A stretch of 64,000 nucleotides of DNA from Halobacillus sp. Nhm2S1 (lineage in GTDB: Bacteria > Bacillota > Bacilli > Bacillales > Halobacillaceae): the NCBI RefSeq assembly GCF_019599545.1, contig NZ_JAIEZV010000001.1, positions 806,001 to 870,000 on the forward strand, read 5' to 3'. The position numbers and the translations under genes are program-made. Positions 42,812 through 51,665 of the stretch are shown here, one piece after another. The notes beneath the pieces were generated by a model, which saw only the letters and a program-made list of their open reading frames with translations, did not search any database and was not told the origin of the DNA. Positions within the stretch are counted from its first letter, which is position 1. Each line of letters starts with the position of its first letter.

Positions 42812-43237
42812 TTATGAATCATAAAAAGTCATATGAGGTTTAGCCTCTTTGTAATAGTCGATCCGATCCTTCCTTGTTCCTGTGTGGAATTCGAACTTAT
42901 GACCATCTGGATCCGTAAAATAGATGGATCGCTTATCCCTCTCGTCACGCTCCCGCCCCGGAAGAATATTCACTCTGAGTCTGATCAGTTCATCATAGGC
43001 GTCATCAAAGTCACTTTCTTTGATCGTGAAGGCTATATGCGTATAGGAAGAGGCCCTGTCATCTCTGGCTATATCCTTTTCTTCATTTAATGCGAGCCAC
43101 ATCCCCTTCAGATCAAAGTAGGCGGTCGTCTTTCCTCTGACCAGTAACTCGGCGCCGAAAACGTTTTCGTAAAAAGGGATGGATGTATCTAAGTCAGATA
43201 CCGAGAAAAGAAAGTGATTGAGGCCTTGGACCTCCAT
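42812..43237 (-). CDS. fosB: metallothiol transferase FosB (fosfomycin resistance)
   Basis: A 141-residue VOC-fold enzyme matching Bacillus FosB throughout: GLNHFLFSVSDLDTSIPFYE, ELLVRGKTTAYFDL, WLALNEE, SYTHIAF, DPDGHKFEFHTG and a KPHMTFY ending. The metal ligands H8, H67 and E117 are all present. FosB opens the fosfomycin epoxide with bacillithiol or cysteine in the cytoplasm. AGGAGGTG lies just before MEVQGLNH, so the 12-codon upstream extension is rejected. It is probably intrinsic rather than acquired, as composition matches its neighbours and no mobile signature touches it. Confidence 0.92.
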   Translation of the reverse strand: MEVQGLNHFLFSVSDLDTSIPFYENVFGAELLVRGKTTAYFDLKGMWLALNEEKDIARDDRASSYTHIAFTIKESDFDDAYDELIRLRVNILPGRERDERDKRSIYFTDPDGHKFEFHTGTRKDRIDYYKEAKPHMTFYDS

Positions 43238-43337
43238 TTCAGCACCTCCTTCAAAAGTTATTAGGTGGGACAACGTGCAGCCGTTACCCTTTCAAGCTTC
43301 TTCTTTCCAAGCGTCCAACCTTTCTGTTTCCACCCTC

Positions 43338-43721
43338 TCACATGATGGATTCATAGATTTCCAGAAGGTTACCGTCGGGGTCCCTGAAGTGAGCGACCTT
43401 GATCCCCCAATCCTTCTGCTCCACGGGTTCTGTAATAAACGTCACTTTATCCTTCCACTCCCGATACGTCTCCATTACGTTGTCCACTCTTAAAATAAGC
43501 ACCGCTCTGTCGTCCCTTGTGCCATTCTCTGTATAAACATTCCCAAGTGCTTCCACCATCTGCTTCCGTTCAAAGACGCCAAGCGTCACCCCTTGGAATG
43601 CAAAATCGGCATAGTTGGAGTTCTCATCTCCCCACGTCACTTCGAAACCGAGCGTGTCCCGGTAAAAGTTAAAACACGTTTGGTAGTCATCGACGAGTAA
43701 TCGTACATGAGTCAATTCCAT
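43338..43721 (-). CDS. VOC-family (glyoxalase/bleomycin-resistance fold) protein
   Basis: A 127-residue protein with paired beta-alpha-beta-beta-beta modules: MELTHVRLLVDDYQTCFNFYRDTLGFEVTW split as the N-terminal half and HFRDPDGNLLEIYE ending the second. H5 and the terminal E are the usual VOC metal ligands. The function is unspecified: dioxygenase-like, antibiotic-binding or isomerase are possible. The start is the third ATG of a cluster (MELTHV), since GAAAGG lies 9 nt upstream of it. Located 100 bases upstream of fosB in the same direction. Confidence 0.8.
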   Translation of the reverse strand: MELTHVRLLVDDYQTCFNFYRDTLGFEVTWGDENSNYADFAFQGVTLGVFERKQMVEALGNVYTENGTRDDRAVLILRVDNVMETYREWKDKVTFITEPVEQKDWGIKVAHFRDPDGNLLEIYESIM

Positions 43722-43800
43722 ATCCATCATCCTTTCTTCATGTTTTCGGTTTGATGAAAAAGGTAATAACAGGAAGTAAACCATTTATGGAGCTGATCAA

Positions 43801-43980
43801 ATGACCCGGAGTCAACAAATCTTTCTTGGACTTGCCCTCGGATTCGCCCTTGTCTTAGGATTCCAACTGGGATTTACGGTTTCCGATCAATGGATCGTCA
43901 TCATTCTCATTGCTCTGGGATGTGGATTCATTACCCGTTTCGTACTGCAGTGGTTCTTCAAAAGGAGAAATCATGGGTAA
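43801..43980 (+). CDS. small two-helix membrane protein, 59 aa
   Basis: Starts MTRSQQIFLGLALGFALVLG, with a second helix around WIVIILIALGCGFITRFVL and a basic tail FKRRNHG. GGAG lies 8 nt before the ATG. The next small membrane protein starts 13 bases after its stop, so both form a two-gene operon divergent from the VOC gene. No family is recognised. Confidence 0.65.
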   Translation: MTRSQQIFLGLALGFALVLGFQLGFTVSDQWIVIILIALGCGFITRFVLQWFFKRRNHG

Positions 43981-43992
43981 GGAGGTATTCAT

Positions 43993-44175
43993 ATGGGGAA
44001 AAGACTGCTATGGGGATTCACCACAGCTTTAGGATACTTGATCGTTTCATTGATTCTCGGCTATATAATTGTTGGAGAACCCGATGTAAGCCTTATTTTA
44101 GGACTGACTTCAGGCGGATTCATTTCCGGGATTACCTACCTGAATCCTCCTCCAAAGAAATGGCGGGAAGGTTAA
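43993..44175 (+). CDS. small two-helix membrane protein, 60 aa
   Basis: Starts MGKRLLWGFTTALGYLIVSL. Two hydrophobic segments (about residues 8-26 and 31-50) are followed by a proline-rich charged tail PPPKKWREG. TAAGGAGG lies about 7 nt before the ATG, an excellent site. Second gene of the pair with the 59-residue protein; the two may form a complex, which is inference. The function is unknown. Confidence 0.65.
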   Translation: MGKRLLWGFTTALGYLIVSLILGYIIVGEPDVSLILGLTSGGFISGITYLNPPPKKWREG

Positions 44176-44467
44176 GGTTTTGTTTCTCTCCATGGACATC
44201 CTTCCTCATTATAGTTTAATAGTATATGATTTCCAGTTACACGTCCATGGCACTCCTAACCCTGTCCTCTTATGCTTCGGAGAGCTCCGCTACCCTTCAC
44301 AATTCTCCCCTTCGGCGTGAATTTCTATTGATAAATATTCCTCCCTCTCTTTATGATGGTGCCTAAACCGCTACACAGCAACTGCACGGGGCTATGGCCC
44401 TTTTATAATCAACCCAAATGATAACTTCACAACCCTTGTCATCCCCTAGCCTATATACTCCTGTTTG

Positions 44468-44854
44468 TTAAGTACGAGGATAGGATGCACTCGTTGCATT
44501 CATTTCCCCTAATTCAATGCGGTTTCTATCCGGATCAAGTAAAACCGCAATCGTCCCCCAGTCAAATACACACCGCTCTTCTAAAAAATGGATGCCGCGT
44601 TCCTTCAGGTGATGGACTTCTTTGCTGAGATTTTCCACATCGAAACGAAGGACGGTCGGATTATGGATCCTCGTTTTCTCCCCCGGTTGAGCCACCCCAC
44701 CCTTTTCCACCATCAGATAACCGGTCTGCAGTTCGAAACAGACGAGCGTGTCCTGACTCCTTCTTACAGGTAATTGTAAAAGATTCTGATAGAATTTTAC
44801 ACACTGTTCAAAACGTTCCACAAACAAAATCAAACCGAATTCATCAACGTTCAT
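44468..44854 (-). CDS. VOC-family protein
   Basis: A 128-residue VOC-fold protein: EFGLILFVERFEQCVKFYQN at the N-terminus and GTIAVLLDPDRNRIELGEM at the end of the second module. The usual first His ligand is replaced (FGLILF), so metal binding may be altered. GGGAG lies about 9 nt before MNVDEFG; the 36-codon extension upstream overlaps the next gene and is rejected. It follows the metallo-beta-lactamase-fold gene by 40 bases and may be co-transcribed. Confidence 0.75.
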   Translation of the reverse strand: MNVDEFGLILFVERFEQCVKFYQNLLQLPVRRSQDTLVCFELQTGYLMVEKGGVAQPGEKTRIHNPTVLRFDVENLSKEVHHLKERGIHFLEERCVFDWGTIAVLLDPDRNRIELGEMNATSASYPRT

Positions 44855-44894
44855 CCTATTAAACTCCCTTTCCGTCTCAAATAAGGACACTCTT

Positions 44895-45713
44895 TTATGT
44901 TGTGAATAATGTGCCTTGAATGGCACGAATATAGCGTTCAGCAGAATCCCGGACCACTTCATCCGCCCTTGTTTTTACGATGTTATGAAAAGCATTATAA
45001 ATGCGTTCGAAAGCAAGACCATCAACTATCTCTGCTATTTCCGCGACTTTTGCTGCCGGGAGGGGAATCAAGTTAGGATAGCTGTACATAAAGCTCACCC
45101 ATTGGTTATCTGCAACGACCTGGATGATATCTCCAGTCATCAGCAACCCTTCTGCACCATTTTCAATGTGCAGGACCGCTCCCCCTTTGAAGTGTCCACC
45201 TAAACGATGAAGAGAAAGATTTTCTGAGAGTTTCATAGATTCCCCGTTCCAGAAATGAAGGGACTGGCTTTCTTCCATGACCCATTCCTGGTCATCCGCG
45301 TGAAGGTACACGGGAGCATCAAACGTTTCCGCCCAATCGGTCATCCTTGAATAGTAATGCGGATGAGAAATGGCGATCGAATCAATGCCGCCAAGATCGC
45401 GAATGACATCCACCGTCTCTTGATCAAGGTAAGTGATGCAGTCCCAAAGCACATTCCGTCCATCTTTTTGGATGAGGTAGGCCGTTTGACCAATCCCTAC
45501 TTTTGGAGTGGTAGTTATGCTGTACAGTCCTTTTTCCTCTTCTCTGATCAGGTTTTTATAATGTTTTGTCTGAACCAGTTGTTCATGTGTGGCCCATGTC
45601 TGTCCCTCAGAGTTTACATACTGCCTCTCTTCGCTGCATATCCCACAACGATCTGGTACTTCTTTTCTTTCCGAATACTGAACACCGCAAGTCTCACAAA
45701 TATACTTCTCCAT
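44895..45713 (-). CDS. metallo-beta-lactamase-fold protein with N-terminal zinc ribbon
   Basis: A 272-residue protein. Residues 1-30 hold CETC and CGIC pairs, a rubredoxin-like zinc knuckle; residues about 60-270 are an MBL fold. The first metal motif reads SHPHYYS, so H-x-H is kept but the D-H of the canonical H-x-H-x-D-H is missing; later GGHFKGG and TGDIIQ supply a His and an Asp. Metal loading may therefore be unusual, and hydrolysis is not assured. AAGGAGGAAG precedes the ATG. It probably forms a unit with the VOC gene downstream. The substrate is unknown. Confidence 0.78.
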   Translation of the reverse strand: MEKYICETCGVQYSERKEVPDRCGICSEERQYVNSEGQTWATHEQLVQTKHYKNLIREEEKGLYSITTTPKVGIGQTAYLIQKDGRNVLWDCITYLDQETVDVIRDLGGIDSIAISHPHYYSRMTDWAETFDAPVYLHADDQEWVMEESQSLHFWNGESMKLSENLSLHRLGGHFKGGAVLHIENGAEGLLMTGDIIQVVADNQWVSFMYSYPNLIPLPAAKVAEIAEIVDGLAFERIYNAFHNIVKTRADEVVRDSAERYIRAIQGTLFTT

Positions 45714-45829
45714 GAATCTTCCTCCTTGGATTGTTCCGCTTTTGTTCTATCTTCAGCTTAGCTGGAAAATGAGAAAGAGAGCACCTGCCATGGATGGAAG
45801 AATTTCTACAACTTTCGGAGTATAAAAAA

Positions 45830-45850
45830 AGAGACTCATTACGAGTCTCT
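45830..45850 (-). terminator. terminator of the ribose operon
   Basis: AGAGACTC/GAGTCTCT stem with a 5-nt loop followed on the minus strand by TTTTTTT, 10 bases beyond the rbsB stop. Confidence 0.85.
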
Positions 45851-45860
45851 CTTCTCATCT

Positions 45861-46799
45861 TTATTCTTTTGTTTCCAAATCCGACTCCTGCGTGACGAGC
45901 TTCAAAGGTACCGGAATCGTATCTTCAACTTCCTCGCCTTGCAGCACATCGGCCCCTGCCTGAACGGCAAGCTTGCCAATTTCCTCTGGCTGCTGAGCAA
46001 CAGTAGCCGAAAGGTTTCCATTTTGAATACTAGTGATCGCATCATCGTTCCCGTCAAATCCTACGACCAGAACATCCCGACCTGAACTTTGAATAGCCTG
46101 GTAGGCTCCGAGCGCCATTTCATCATTGTGAGCGAAAACAGCTTCAATGTCCGGATTTCCCTGGATGATGTTCTCCATCGTAGTCAATCCTTCCGTCCGG
46201 TCAAAGTTCGCCGTTTGTTTAGCTACAACATCCAGTTGTTCATCGGCAATGTTATGGAAACCAGCGCCGCGTTCACGTGTCGCGGATGCGCCGGGGACAC
46301 CTTCTAGTTCAGCTACTTTGGCCCCTTCACCAAGCTGCTCAACCAAATACTCCCCTGCCATTTCGCCGCCTTTTTCGTTATCTGAGCTGACCAATGTCGC
46401 AACTTCCCCTTTTTCTGCCGAACGGTCAAGCGTCACGACCGGAATGCCTAAGCTGTTGGCTGACTGAACGGCCGTCGAAATAGCCGAAGAATCGGTAGGG
46501 TTGATCAGCAATACATCGACACCTTGCTGGATCAAATCCTCCACGTCATTGATTTGTTTAGCTGCATCATTTTGCGCATCTACAACTACGACTTCCATCC
46601 CTTGAGCCGCGGCCTCATTTTCTACCCCTTCTTTCATAGAAACGAAGAATGGGTTATTCAACGTAGATACAGACAGGCCGATTTTAATATCATCCGGATT
46701 TTTATCCCCTTTAGGTTTCGCCCATTCCGGTGGCTGCAGCGAGCAGGCACCAAGGAATACCAGGGATAAACTCATCAGTAATACGACTAGCTTTTTCAT
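45861..46799 (-). CDS. rbsB: ribose ABC transporter, substrate-binding lipoprotein RbsB
   Basis: A 312-residue periplasmic-binding-fold lipoprotein. Signal peptide MKKLVVLLMSLSLVFLGAC has a lipobox, with Cys as the lipidated residue. The mature part has the ribose-binding pattern: LSVSTLNNPFFVSMKEG, DAQND, LLINPTDSSAI, VVTLDRSAEKGEVATLVSSDN and FAHNDEMALGAYQAI. It delivers ribose to RbsC on the outer membrane-leaflet side of the cell membrane. GGAGGGG precedes the ATG; the 20-codon upstream extension is rejected. Last gene of rbsRKDACB. Confidence 0.95.
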   Translation of the reverse strand: MKKLVVLLMSLSLVFLGACSLQPPEWAKPKGDKNPDDIKIGLSVSTLNNPFFVSMKEGVENEAAAQGMEVVVVDAQNDAAKQINDVEDLIQQGVDVLLINPTDSSAISTAVQSANSLGIPVVTLDRSAEKGEVATLVSSDNEKGGEMAGEYLVEQLGEGAKVAELEGVPGASATRERGAGFHNIADEQLDVVAKQTANFDRTEGLTTMENIIQGNPDIEAVFAHNDEMALGAYQAIQSSGRDVLVVGFDGNDDAITSIQNGNLSATVAQQPEEIGKLAVQAGADVLQGEEVEDTIPVPLKLVTQESDLETKE

Positions 46800-46809
46800 G
46801 TTACCCCTC

Positions 46810-47766
46810 CTATGCTGCTTTCTTTCGATCGATGAGTACGGCGATGATGATGACGACACCTTTGACCACCATTTGGAAAAAGGACGACACGCCGAGAAGG
46901 TTCAAACCGTTGTTCAATGTCCCGATAATCAGGGCACCAATCAATGTGCCGATAATCAAACCACGTCCGCCGGAAAGGCTTGTCCCGCCAAGAACAACAG
47001 CAGCGATCGCATCTAGTTCGTACGATGTACCCGCTGTCGGCTGCGCCGAGTTCAATCGTGATGTAAGGATAGCCCCGGCAAGTGCTGAAAGCAGACCAGC
47101 AAGAGAATAGACCAGCACTTTGATCCGAGAAACTTTGATACCTGAGATAAGGGCAGCCTTCTCGTTTCCTCCAATGGCATACGTTTTACGGCCGAATGGG
47201 GTTTTATGCAAAATCACCCATAGGACAGCAAAAGCAAGCAGCATCGTAATCGCTGGAACCGGAATTCCAAGGAAATATCCTCTTCCGAACAGTTGGAAAG
47301 CATAGCTGTCGCCAAGCCCGGTAATCGGGTTCCCATCTGTATAAACAAGTGTCAATCCGCGGAACATCGTCATCGTTGCAAGTGTCGCGATGAACGGAGC
47401 CATTTTCCCTTTGGTAATAAGAAGACCGTTAACCGCTCCCATGAGTGCTCCAAGCAAACATCCAATCAATATCGCTAAAATCGGATCCACACCTGAGACC
47501 ATCATTCCGGCCATCAAGGCACTGGATAAGGCAAGAATCGACCCGACGGATAAATCGATGCCCCCGGTTAAGATGACGAATGTCATTCCATAGGCAATCA
47601 GAGCATTGATCGCGACTTGTCTTAATAGATTCAATAAGTTCAAGGGTTCAAGAAAACTAGGGTTAATAATAGAAACTGTCGCCATCAATACAAGTAAACC
47701 AACGAATGGCCCTAACTTCTGCATCACGTTTCCGACATGATTCGTTTTTTTGATTGCATTAATCAT
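46810..47766 (-). CDS. rbsC: ribose ABC transporter permease RbsC
   Basis: A 318-residue permease with about eight to ten membrane segments and the conserved EAA-like loop of the BPD_transp_2 family ([20 protein letters not shown] and [20 protein letters not shown] split by helices). It forms the ribose channel with RbsA and RbsB. AGGAGG lies 7 nt before the ATG, which overlaps the rbsA stop by 8 bases, so translation is coupled. The gene for RbsB follows after 10 bases. Confidence 0.95.
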   Translation of the reverse strand: MINAIKKTNHVGNVMQKLGPFVGLLVLMATVSIINPSFLEPLNLLNLLRQVAINALIAYGMTFVILTGGIDLSVGSILALSSALMAGMMVSGVDPILAILIGCLLGALMGAVNGLLITKGKMAPFIATLATMTMFRGLTLVYTDGNPITGLGDSYAFQLFGRGYFLGIPVPAITMLLAFAVLWVILHKTPFGRKTYAIGGNEKAALISGIKVSRIKVLVYSLAGLLSALAGAILTSRLNSAQPTAGTSYELDAIAAVVLGGTSLSGGRGLIIGTLIGALIIGTLNNGLNLLGVSSFFQMVVKGVVIIIAVLIDRKKAA

Positions 47767-49249
47767 TGACTTTACCTCCTGTTGCCAGTGTCATAATTTT
47801 TTCCTGATCGGCTTCGTCTTTGGAAAGTTCCCCAGCAATGGTTCCTTCATGGACGACGAGAACACGATCACTCATTCCCAAAACTTCCGGCAGCTCAGAA
47901 GAAACCATGATGATGGCTACTCCTCTGTCTGTCAGTTCATTCATCAATTGATAAATCTCCCGTTTCGCACCAACATCGACACCCCGAGTGGGCTCATCCA
48001 AGATAAGAACTTTCGGACCGATCCCGATCCATTTGGCAATGACAACCTTTTGCTGGTTTCCACCGGATAAATTCTTTGCTTCTGTTTTGGCAGATTCGGT
48101 TTTGATCGTCAGCCTTTTGATCAGCATATCGACAAATTCGCGTTCGCGTTTTTCTCCAATGAGTCCTTTGTCTGTGAAACTGTACAAACTCGGAAGCGCA
48201 ATGTTGTCCTGAATCGGGAAATCAAGAACGAGTCCCTCTTCTTTTCGGTCTTCCGTAATGAAACCGAGGCCGAGCTTGACCGCCTGACTCGGGCTTTTCA
48301 CCGTCACTTTTTCTCCATTGATGAAAATGTCGCCTTGATACTTGCCATCCAAACCGAAGATGGTCCGCATGATTTCCGTACGCCCTGCACCCATTAACCC
48401 CGCCACACCGACGATTTCACCTGAACGGGCACGAAAGCTTACATTCTCGAAGAGACCTTTCCTCGTAAGATTTTTCACTTCCAACACAGCTTCTCCAGGC
48501 TTTGCATCTCTCGCAGGAAAACGATCGGTCAGTTCACGACCGACCATCTTCCGGACGACATCATCAAAATTCGTTTCAGGGATCGGTGTGGTATCCACCG
48601 TCTGCCCATCACGCATGACCGTGATCGTATCACAGATCGTGAAGATCTCCTCCATCCGGTGAGAGATGTAAACAATGGATACGCCGGATTTTTTCAAGGA
48701 GCGAATGACTTCAAAAAGTTTCTCTATTTCCCTGTCCGTCAAAGCGGCTGTCGGCTCGTCCATGATGATGACTTTGGCATCTGTCATGAGTGCTTTAGCA
48801 ATCTCGATCATCTGCTGTTCACCGACCGAACACTGCCCTGCTTCTTTATGGAGTGGGATTGAAATGGACAGCTTCTCAAACTGCTCATTCGCAATCGCTT
48901 TCATTTTATTCGTTTGAATGAGACCGAAAAGTGTAACCGGTTCCTTATTGATGAATAAATTCTCCAGCACCGTCATATCCGGCCACACATTCAACTCCTG
49001 GTGGATGAAAGCAATGCCGAATTCTTCCGCTTCCTTTGGGTTGGCAAACGTTTTTTCCTTGCCATCGATTTCGATTGTACCTTTGTCCTTCTTATGAAGC
49101 CCTGTCAGGATATTCATGAGCGTAGATTTACCTGCTCCGTTTTCGCCCATCAGGGCATGAACTTCTCCGTCTTTTATGTGAATATCAACGCCTTCAAGGA
49201 CTTTATTCTTACCGAAAGCTTTATGAATCTCGTTCATACGGATTTCCAT
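47759..49249 (-). CDS. rbsA: ribose ABC transporter ATPase RbsA
   Basis: A 496-residue double ABC ATPase. The first domain has Walker [10 protein letters not shown] and signature SVGEQQM, with Walker [12 protein letters not shown]. The second has the degenerate P-loop GLMGAGRTE, signature LSGGNQQKV and [17 protein letters not shown], the normal pattern for sugar ATPases of this class. It powers ribose import. GAGGTGAG precedes the ATG. It lies 14 bases after rbsD and overlaps rbsC. Confidence 0.96.
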   Translation of the reverse strand: MEIRMNEIHKAFGKNKVLEGVDIHIKDGEVHALMGENGAGKSTLMNILTGLHKKDKGTIEIDGKEKTFANPKEAEEFGIAFIHQELNVWPDMTVLENLFINKEPVTLFGLIQTNKMKAIANEQFEKLSISIPLHKEAGQCSVGEQQMIEIAKALMTDAKVIIMDEPTAALTDREIEKLFEVIRSLKKSGVSIVYISHRMEEIFTICDTITVMRDGQTVDTTPIPETNFDDVVRKMVGRELTDRFPARDAKPGEAVLEVKNLTRKGLFENVSFRARSGEIVGVAGLMGAGRTEIMRTIFGLDGKYQGDIFINGEKVTVKSPSQAVKLGLGFITEDRKEEGLVLDFPIQDNIALPSLYSFTDKGLIGEKREREFVDMLIKRLTIKTESAKTEAKNLSGGNQQKVVIAKWIGIGPKVLILDEPTRGVDVGAKREIYQLMNELTDRGVAIIMVSSELPEVLGMSDRVLVVHEGTIAGELSKDEADQEKIMTLATGGKVND

Positions 49250-49263
49250 GATTGCTCACCTCT

Positions 49264-49650
49264 TTAAAAAGTTACTCCAGCGTGAAGGATACAATTTGCA
49301 TAGGGGGTGATCTCCCCTGTCCGCACCACCGCTTTGGCCTGTTTCAACTGATCTTTGAGTGCTTCATGAGTGAGAGAATCCATTTCGCCAAACCACTCGT
49401 TCATCCCTTCATGAACAGAGGGGTTCTGCTCCATTTCCTCTGCAACGGTGACTCGTTCGACAACCATTTCTTCTTTCAATACCTCCACGACGTCAAGAAA
49501 AGAAGGGACCCCCTGTTTTAAAGAGAGGTCGATCTTTTTCACTCCGTCCGGCACGGGAAGCCCCGCATCCGCAACAACGATCGTATCAGTGTGCCCGAGA
49601 TCTGCAAAAACTTTGGATAGATGACTGTTCAAAATGCCATGTCTTTTCAT
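49264..49650 (-). CDS. rbsD: D-ribose pyranase RbsD
   Basis: A 128-residue protein of the RbsD/FucU family: MKRHGILNSHLSKVFADLGH with catalytic His20, VADAGLPVP, and a C-terminal RTGEITPYANCILHAGV. It interconverts beta-pyranose and beta-furanose ribose so that ribokinase gets its substrate. The ATG overlaps the rbsK TGA (ATGA), so the pair is coupled. Length equals the family norm. Confidence 0.96.
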   Translation of the reverse strand: MKRHGILNSHLSKVFADLGHTDTIVVADAGLPVPDGVKKIDLSLKQGVPSFLDVVEVLKEEMVVERVTVAEEMEQNPSVHEGMNEWFGEMDSLTHEALKDQLKQAKAVVRTGEITPYANCILHAGVTF

Positions 49651-50546
49651 TCCGTAAGTCCCCTTTCTACTTCTTCCCGCCCAGGCATGCCGCCTTGGGC
49701 TCCAAACCCTGTAACGGACAGGGAAGCCGCTCGATTCGCGAAGCGCAGACTTTCTTTCAAGTCCATCCCTTCGGCTATTGCTGTTCCGAAGGCGGCATTG
49801 AATGTATCCCCTGCACCCGTGGTGTCTATGGGTTTCACAGGAAATGACGGAACGAGCACCTCTTCTTTCCCATCAAAATAGCGGACGCCCGCTGCTCCTT
49901 CCGTAATGAACAGCTTATTTGGATGTTTCTTTAATGCGGTAGCTGGTTCTTCTCCATGAAAAAGGAGGGCAGCTTCATGTTCATTCGGCGTAAGGTAACT
50001 CACTTGTTCCACCACCGTATCAGGGATTTCCCTGGCTGGTGCCGGGTTCAATAGCAAGGGCACGCCAAGCTCCTGGCACAGCTCGGCTGTTTCAATCACG
50101 GTTTCTTCAGGGACTTCCTGCTGGATCATCACAAGGTCACACGTTTCAATGAAGTCTCTCTTTTCCTTCACATAGGCAGGAGTGACGTGATCGTTGGCTC
50201 CTTTGACGACAACGATGCTGTTGTCTCCTTCCGCTAAAATGATGTGAGCCGTTCCACTCCTTTCATGTGTAACCGGTTCCACATAATCCGTCTGAACGCC
50301 ATTCGATTTGAAATTATTTAAGATCGCTTCCCCGTAGGCGTCCTCTCCTACTCGGCCGATCATATACACTTCTGCTCCGAGACGGGCGGCGGCAACAGCC
50401 TGGTTCGCCCCTTTGCCTCCAGGTACTGTTTCAAAAGATTCACCAAGAACCGTTTCGCCCGCGCCCGGACGCCGGCTGGATGTCACAACTAAATCCATGG
50501 AAGAGCTGCCGATCACAGCTATTTTAGGTTTTCTCATACGTTTCAT
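49647..50546 (-). CDS. rbsK: ribokinase RbsK
   Basis: A 299-residue PfkB-family kinase: VVTSSRRPGAGETV and VPGGKGANQAVAAARLGA at the N-terminus, and the anion-hole motif DTTGAGDTFNAAF with the catalytic Asp at the C-terminus. It phosphorylates ribose to ribose 5-phosphate in the cytoplasm. The first ATG overlaps the rbsR TGA (ATGA), favouring it over the ATG three codons later. Second gene of the operon. Confidence 0.96.
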   Translation of the reverse strand: MKRMRKPKIAVIGSSSMDLVVTSSRRPGAGETVLGESFETVPGGKGANQAVAAARLGAEVYMIGRVGEDAYGEAILNNFKSNGVQTDYVEPVTHERSGTAHIILAEGDNSIVVVKGANDHVTPAYVKEKRDFIETCDLVMIQQEVPEETVIETAELCQELGVPLLLNPAPAREIPDTVVEQVSYLTPNEHEAALLFHGEEPATALKKHPNKLFITEGAAGVRYFDGKEEVLVPSFPVKPIDTTGAGDTFNAAFGTAIAEGMDLKESLRFANRAASLSVTGFGAQGGMPGREEVERGLTE

Positions 50547-51520
50547 TCCTTTCGTGTCGTCTTTCGTTCTACTAATTCCACAGGCATTTGAATGGTTTGT
50601 TCAACACCTGGTTCTTTCTTTATCGTCCGTATCAACAGCTTTGCCGCTTCCCTTCCCATTTCATAGGCGGGCTGGCGGATTGTGGAAAGAGTCGGATAGG
50701 ACAAACGGCTCTGTGGAATATCGTCATAGCCGATGATTTGTACATCCTCAGGAATACGCTTTCCACGTTCCATAGCCTCATGTACGATCGCGATCCCGAC
50801 AATGTCGTTACTCGCAATAACTCCATCTGTATCTGAGAACTTATCAAACAGTTCTTCTGCCCATCCCTGTGCCTCTTCGAAAGAATAGGAGGTCGTGGAC
50901 AGTACAGAAAAATCAACATCTGCCCGACTCAGCTCTTCGATCGCTCCTTGGAAGCGGTCCTGGGCGGGCTTGATATTGGCCGGTCCTTTCACGAGCGTAA
51001 TCCTCTCTGCCCCTTTTTCAACAAGGGTCTTCGCTGCTAAGCGCCCACCCTCTCTTCCATCCGCGTAAACCGCTGGATAGTTTTCCGACGCCCGGTCCAG
51101 GAGGACGAGTGGCAGATCCAGAGCCTCATAAATTTTATAATCAACATGATTGGTTGCTGTAATAATTCCGACCACATTATTCTGGATGAACGTTTGTATA
51201 TATTCTAATTCTTTTTGAATATTTTCATCACTATTCCCGAGCAGAAGCCGATATCCAGCCTGGCTCAGTTCATCTTCCACACCTCTTGCCAGCTGTGGAA
51301 AGAACGGGTTCGTAATATCAGGTAAAAGCAGACCGATCAGACGGGACTCCCTTTTATAAAGAGAACGTGCCACTTCGTTCGGACTGTAGTTCAATTCAGA
51401 AATGGCTTCCATCACTTTCTTTCTCGTATCTGCTCCAACATAGCCATTATCGTTTAACACACGTGAAACGGTAGCCACTGAAACGCCTGCTTCACGTGCA
51501 ACATCTTTGATTGTTACCAT
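50543..51520 (-). CDS. rbsR: LacI-family ribose repressor RbsR
   Basis: A 325-residue LacI-type regulator: HTH IKDVAREAGVSVATVSRVLN and hinge YSPNEVARSL, then a periplasmic-binding-like ligand domain (IGLLLPDITNPFFPQLARGVE). It should bind the operator just upstream of its own gene and leave it when ribose is present, so it controls the whole rbsRKDACB operon. GAGGTGA precedes the ATG. The operator palindrome also matches the CcpA site consensus, linking it to catabolite repression. Confidence 0.93.
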   Translation of the reverse strand: MVTIKDVAREAGVSVATVSRVLNDNGYVGADTRKKVMEAISELNYSPNEVARSLYKRESRLIGLLLPDITNPFFPQLARGVEDELSQAGYRLLLGNSDENIQKELEYIQTFIQNNVVGIITATNHVDYKIYEALDLPLVLLDRASENYPAVYADGREGGRLAAKTLVEKGAERITLVKGPANIKPAQDRFQGAIEELSRADVDFSVLSTTSYSFEEAQGWAEELFDKFSDTDGVIASNDIVGIAIVHEAMERGKRIPEDVQIIGYDDIPQSRLSYPTLSTIRQPAYEMGREAAKLLIRTIKKEPGVEQTIQMPVELVERKTTRKE

Positions 51521-51535
51521 ACGTTCACCTCTGTG

Positions 51536-51549
51536 TGTAACCGGTTACA
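51536..51549. promoter_or_regulatory. RbsR/CcpA operator 1 of the ribose operon
   Basis: TGTAACCGGTTACA, a perfect 14-bp palindrome that fits the cre consensus TGWAANCGNTNWCA at every position. It lies 16 bases upstream of the rbsR start. Confidence 0.8.
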
Positions 51550-51567
51550 GATAAAGTACCACATCTT

Positions 51568-51581
51568 TGTAATCGTTTGCA
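51568..51581. promoter_or_regulatory. RbsR/CcpA-like operator 2
   Basis: TGTAATCGTTTGCA, one mismatch from the cre consensus, 32 bases (three helical turns) upstream of operator 1. A weak promoter, TTGCAA-N18-TACTTT on the minus strand, overlaps this stretch. Confidence 0.55.
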
Positions 51582-51665
51582 AGAACTTTTTTATAGAGAT
51601 GGGACATGTTTGATCATAAAACTGATATGATGAAACTCACAACCTATGAAAAGGAGCTCTTACAT

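Noticed and set aside
42812-43237. fosB as a recently acquired resistance gene
   Set aside because: No insertion sequence, integron or composition change beside it; FosB is commonly chromosomal in Bacillaceae.
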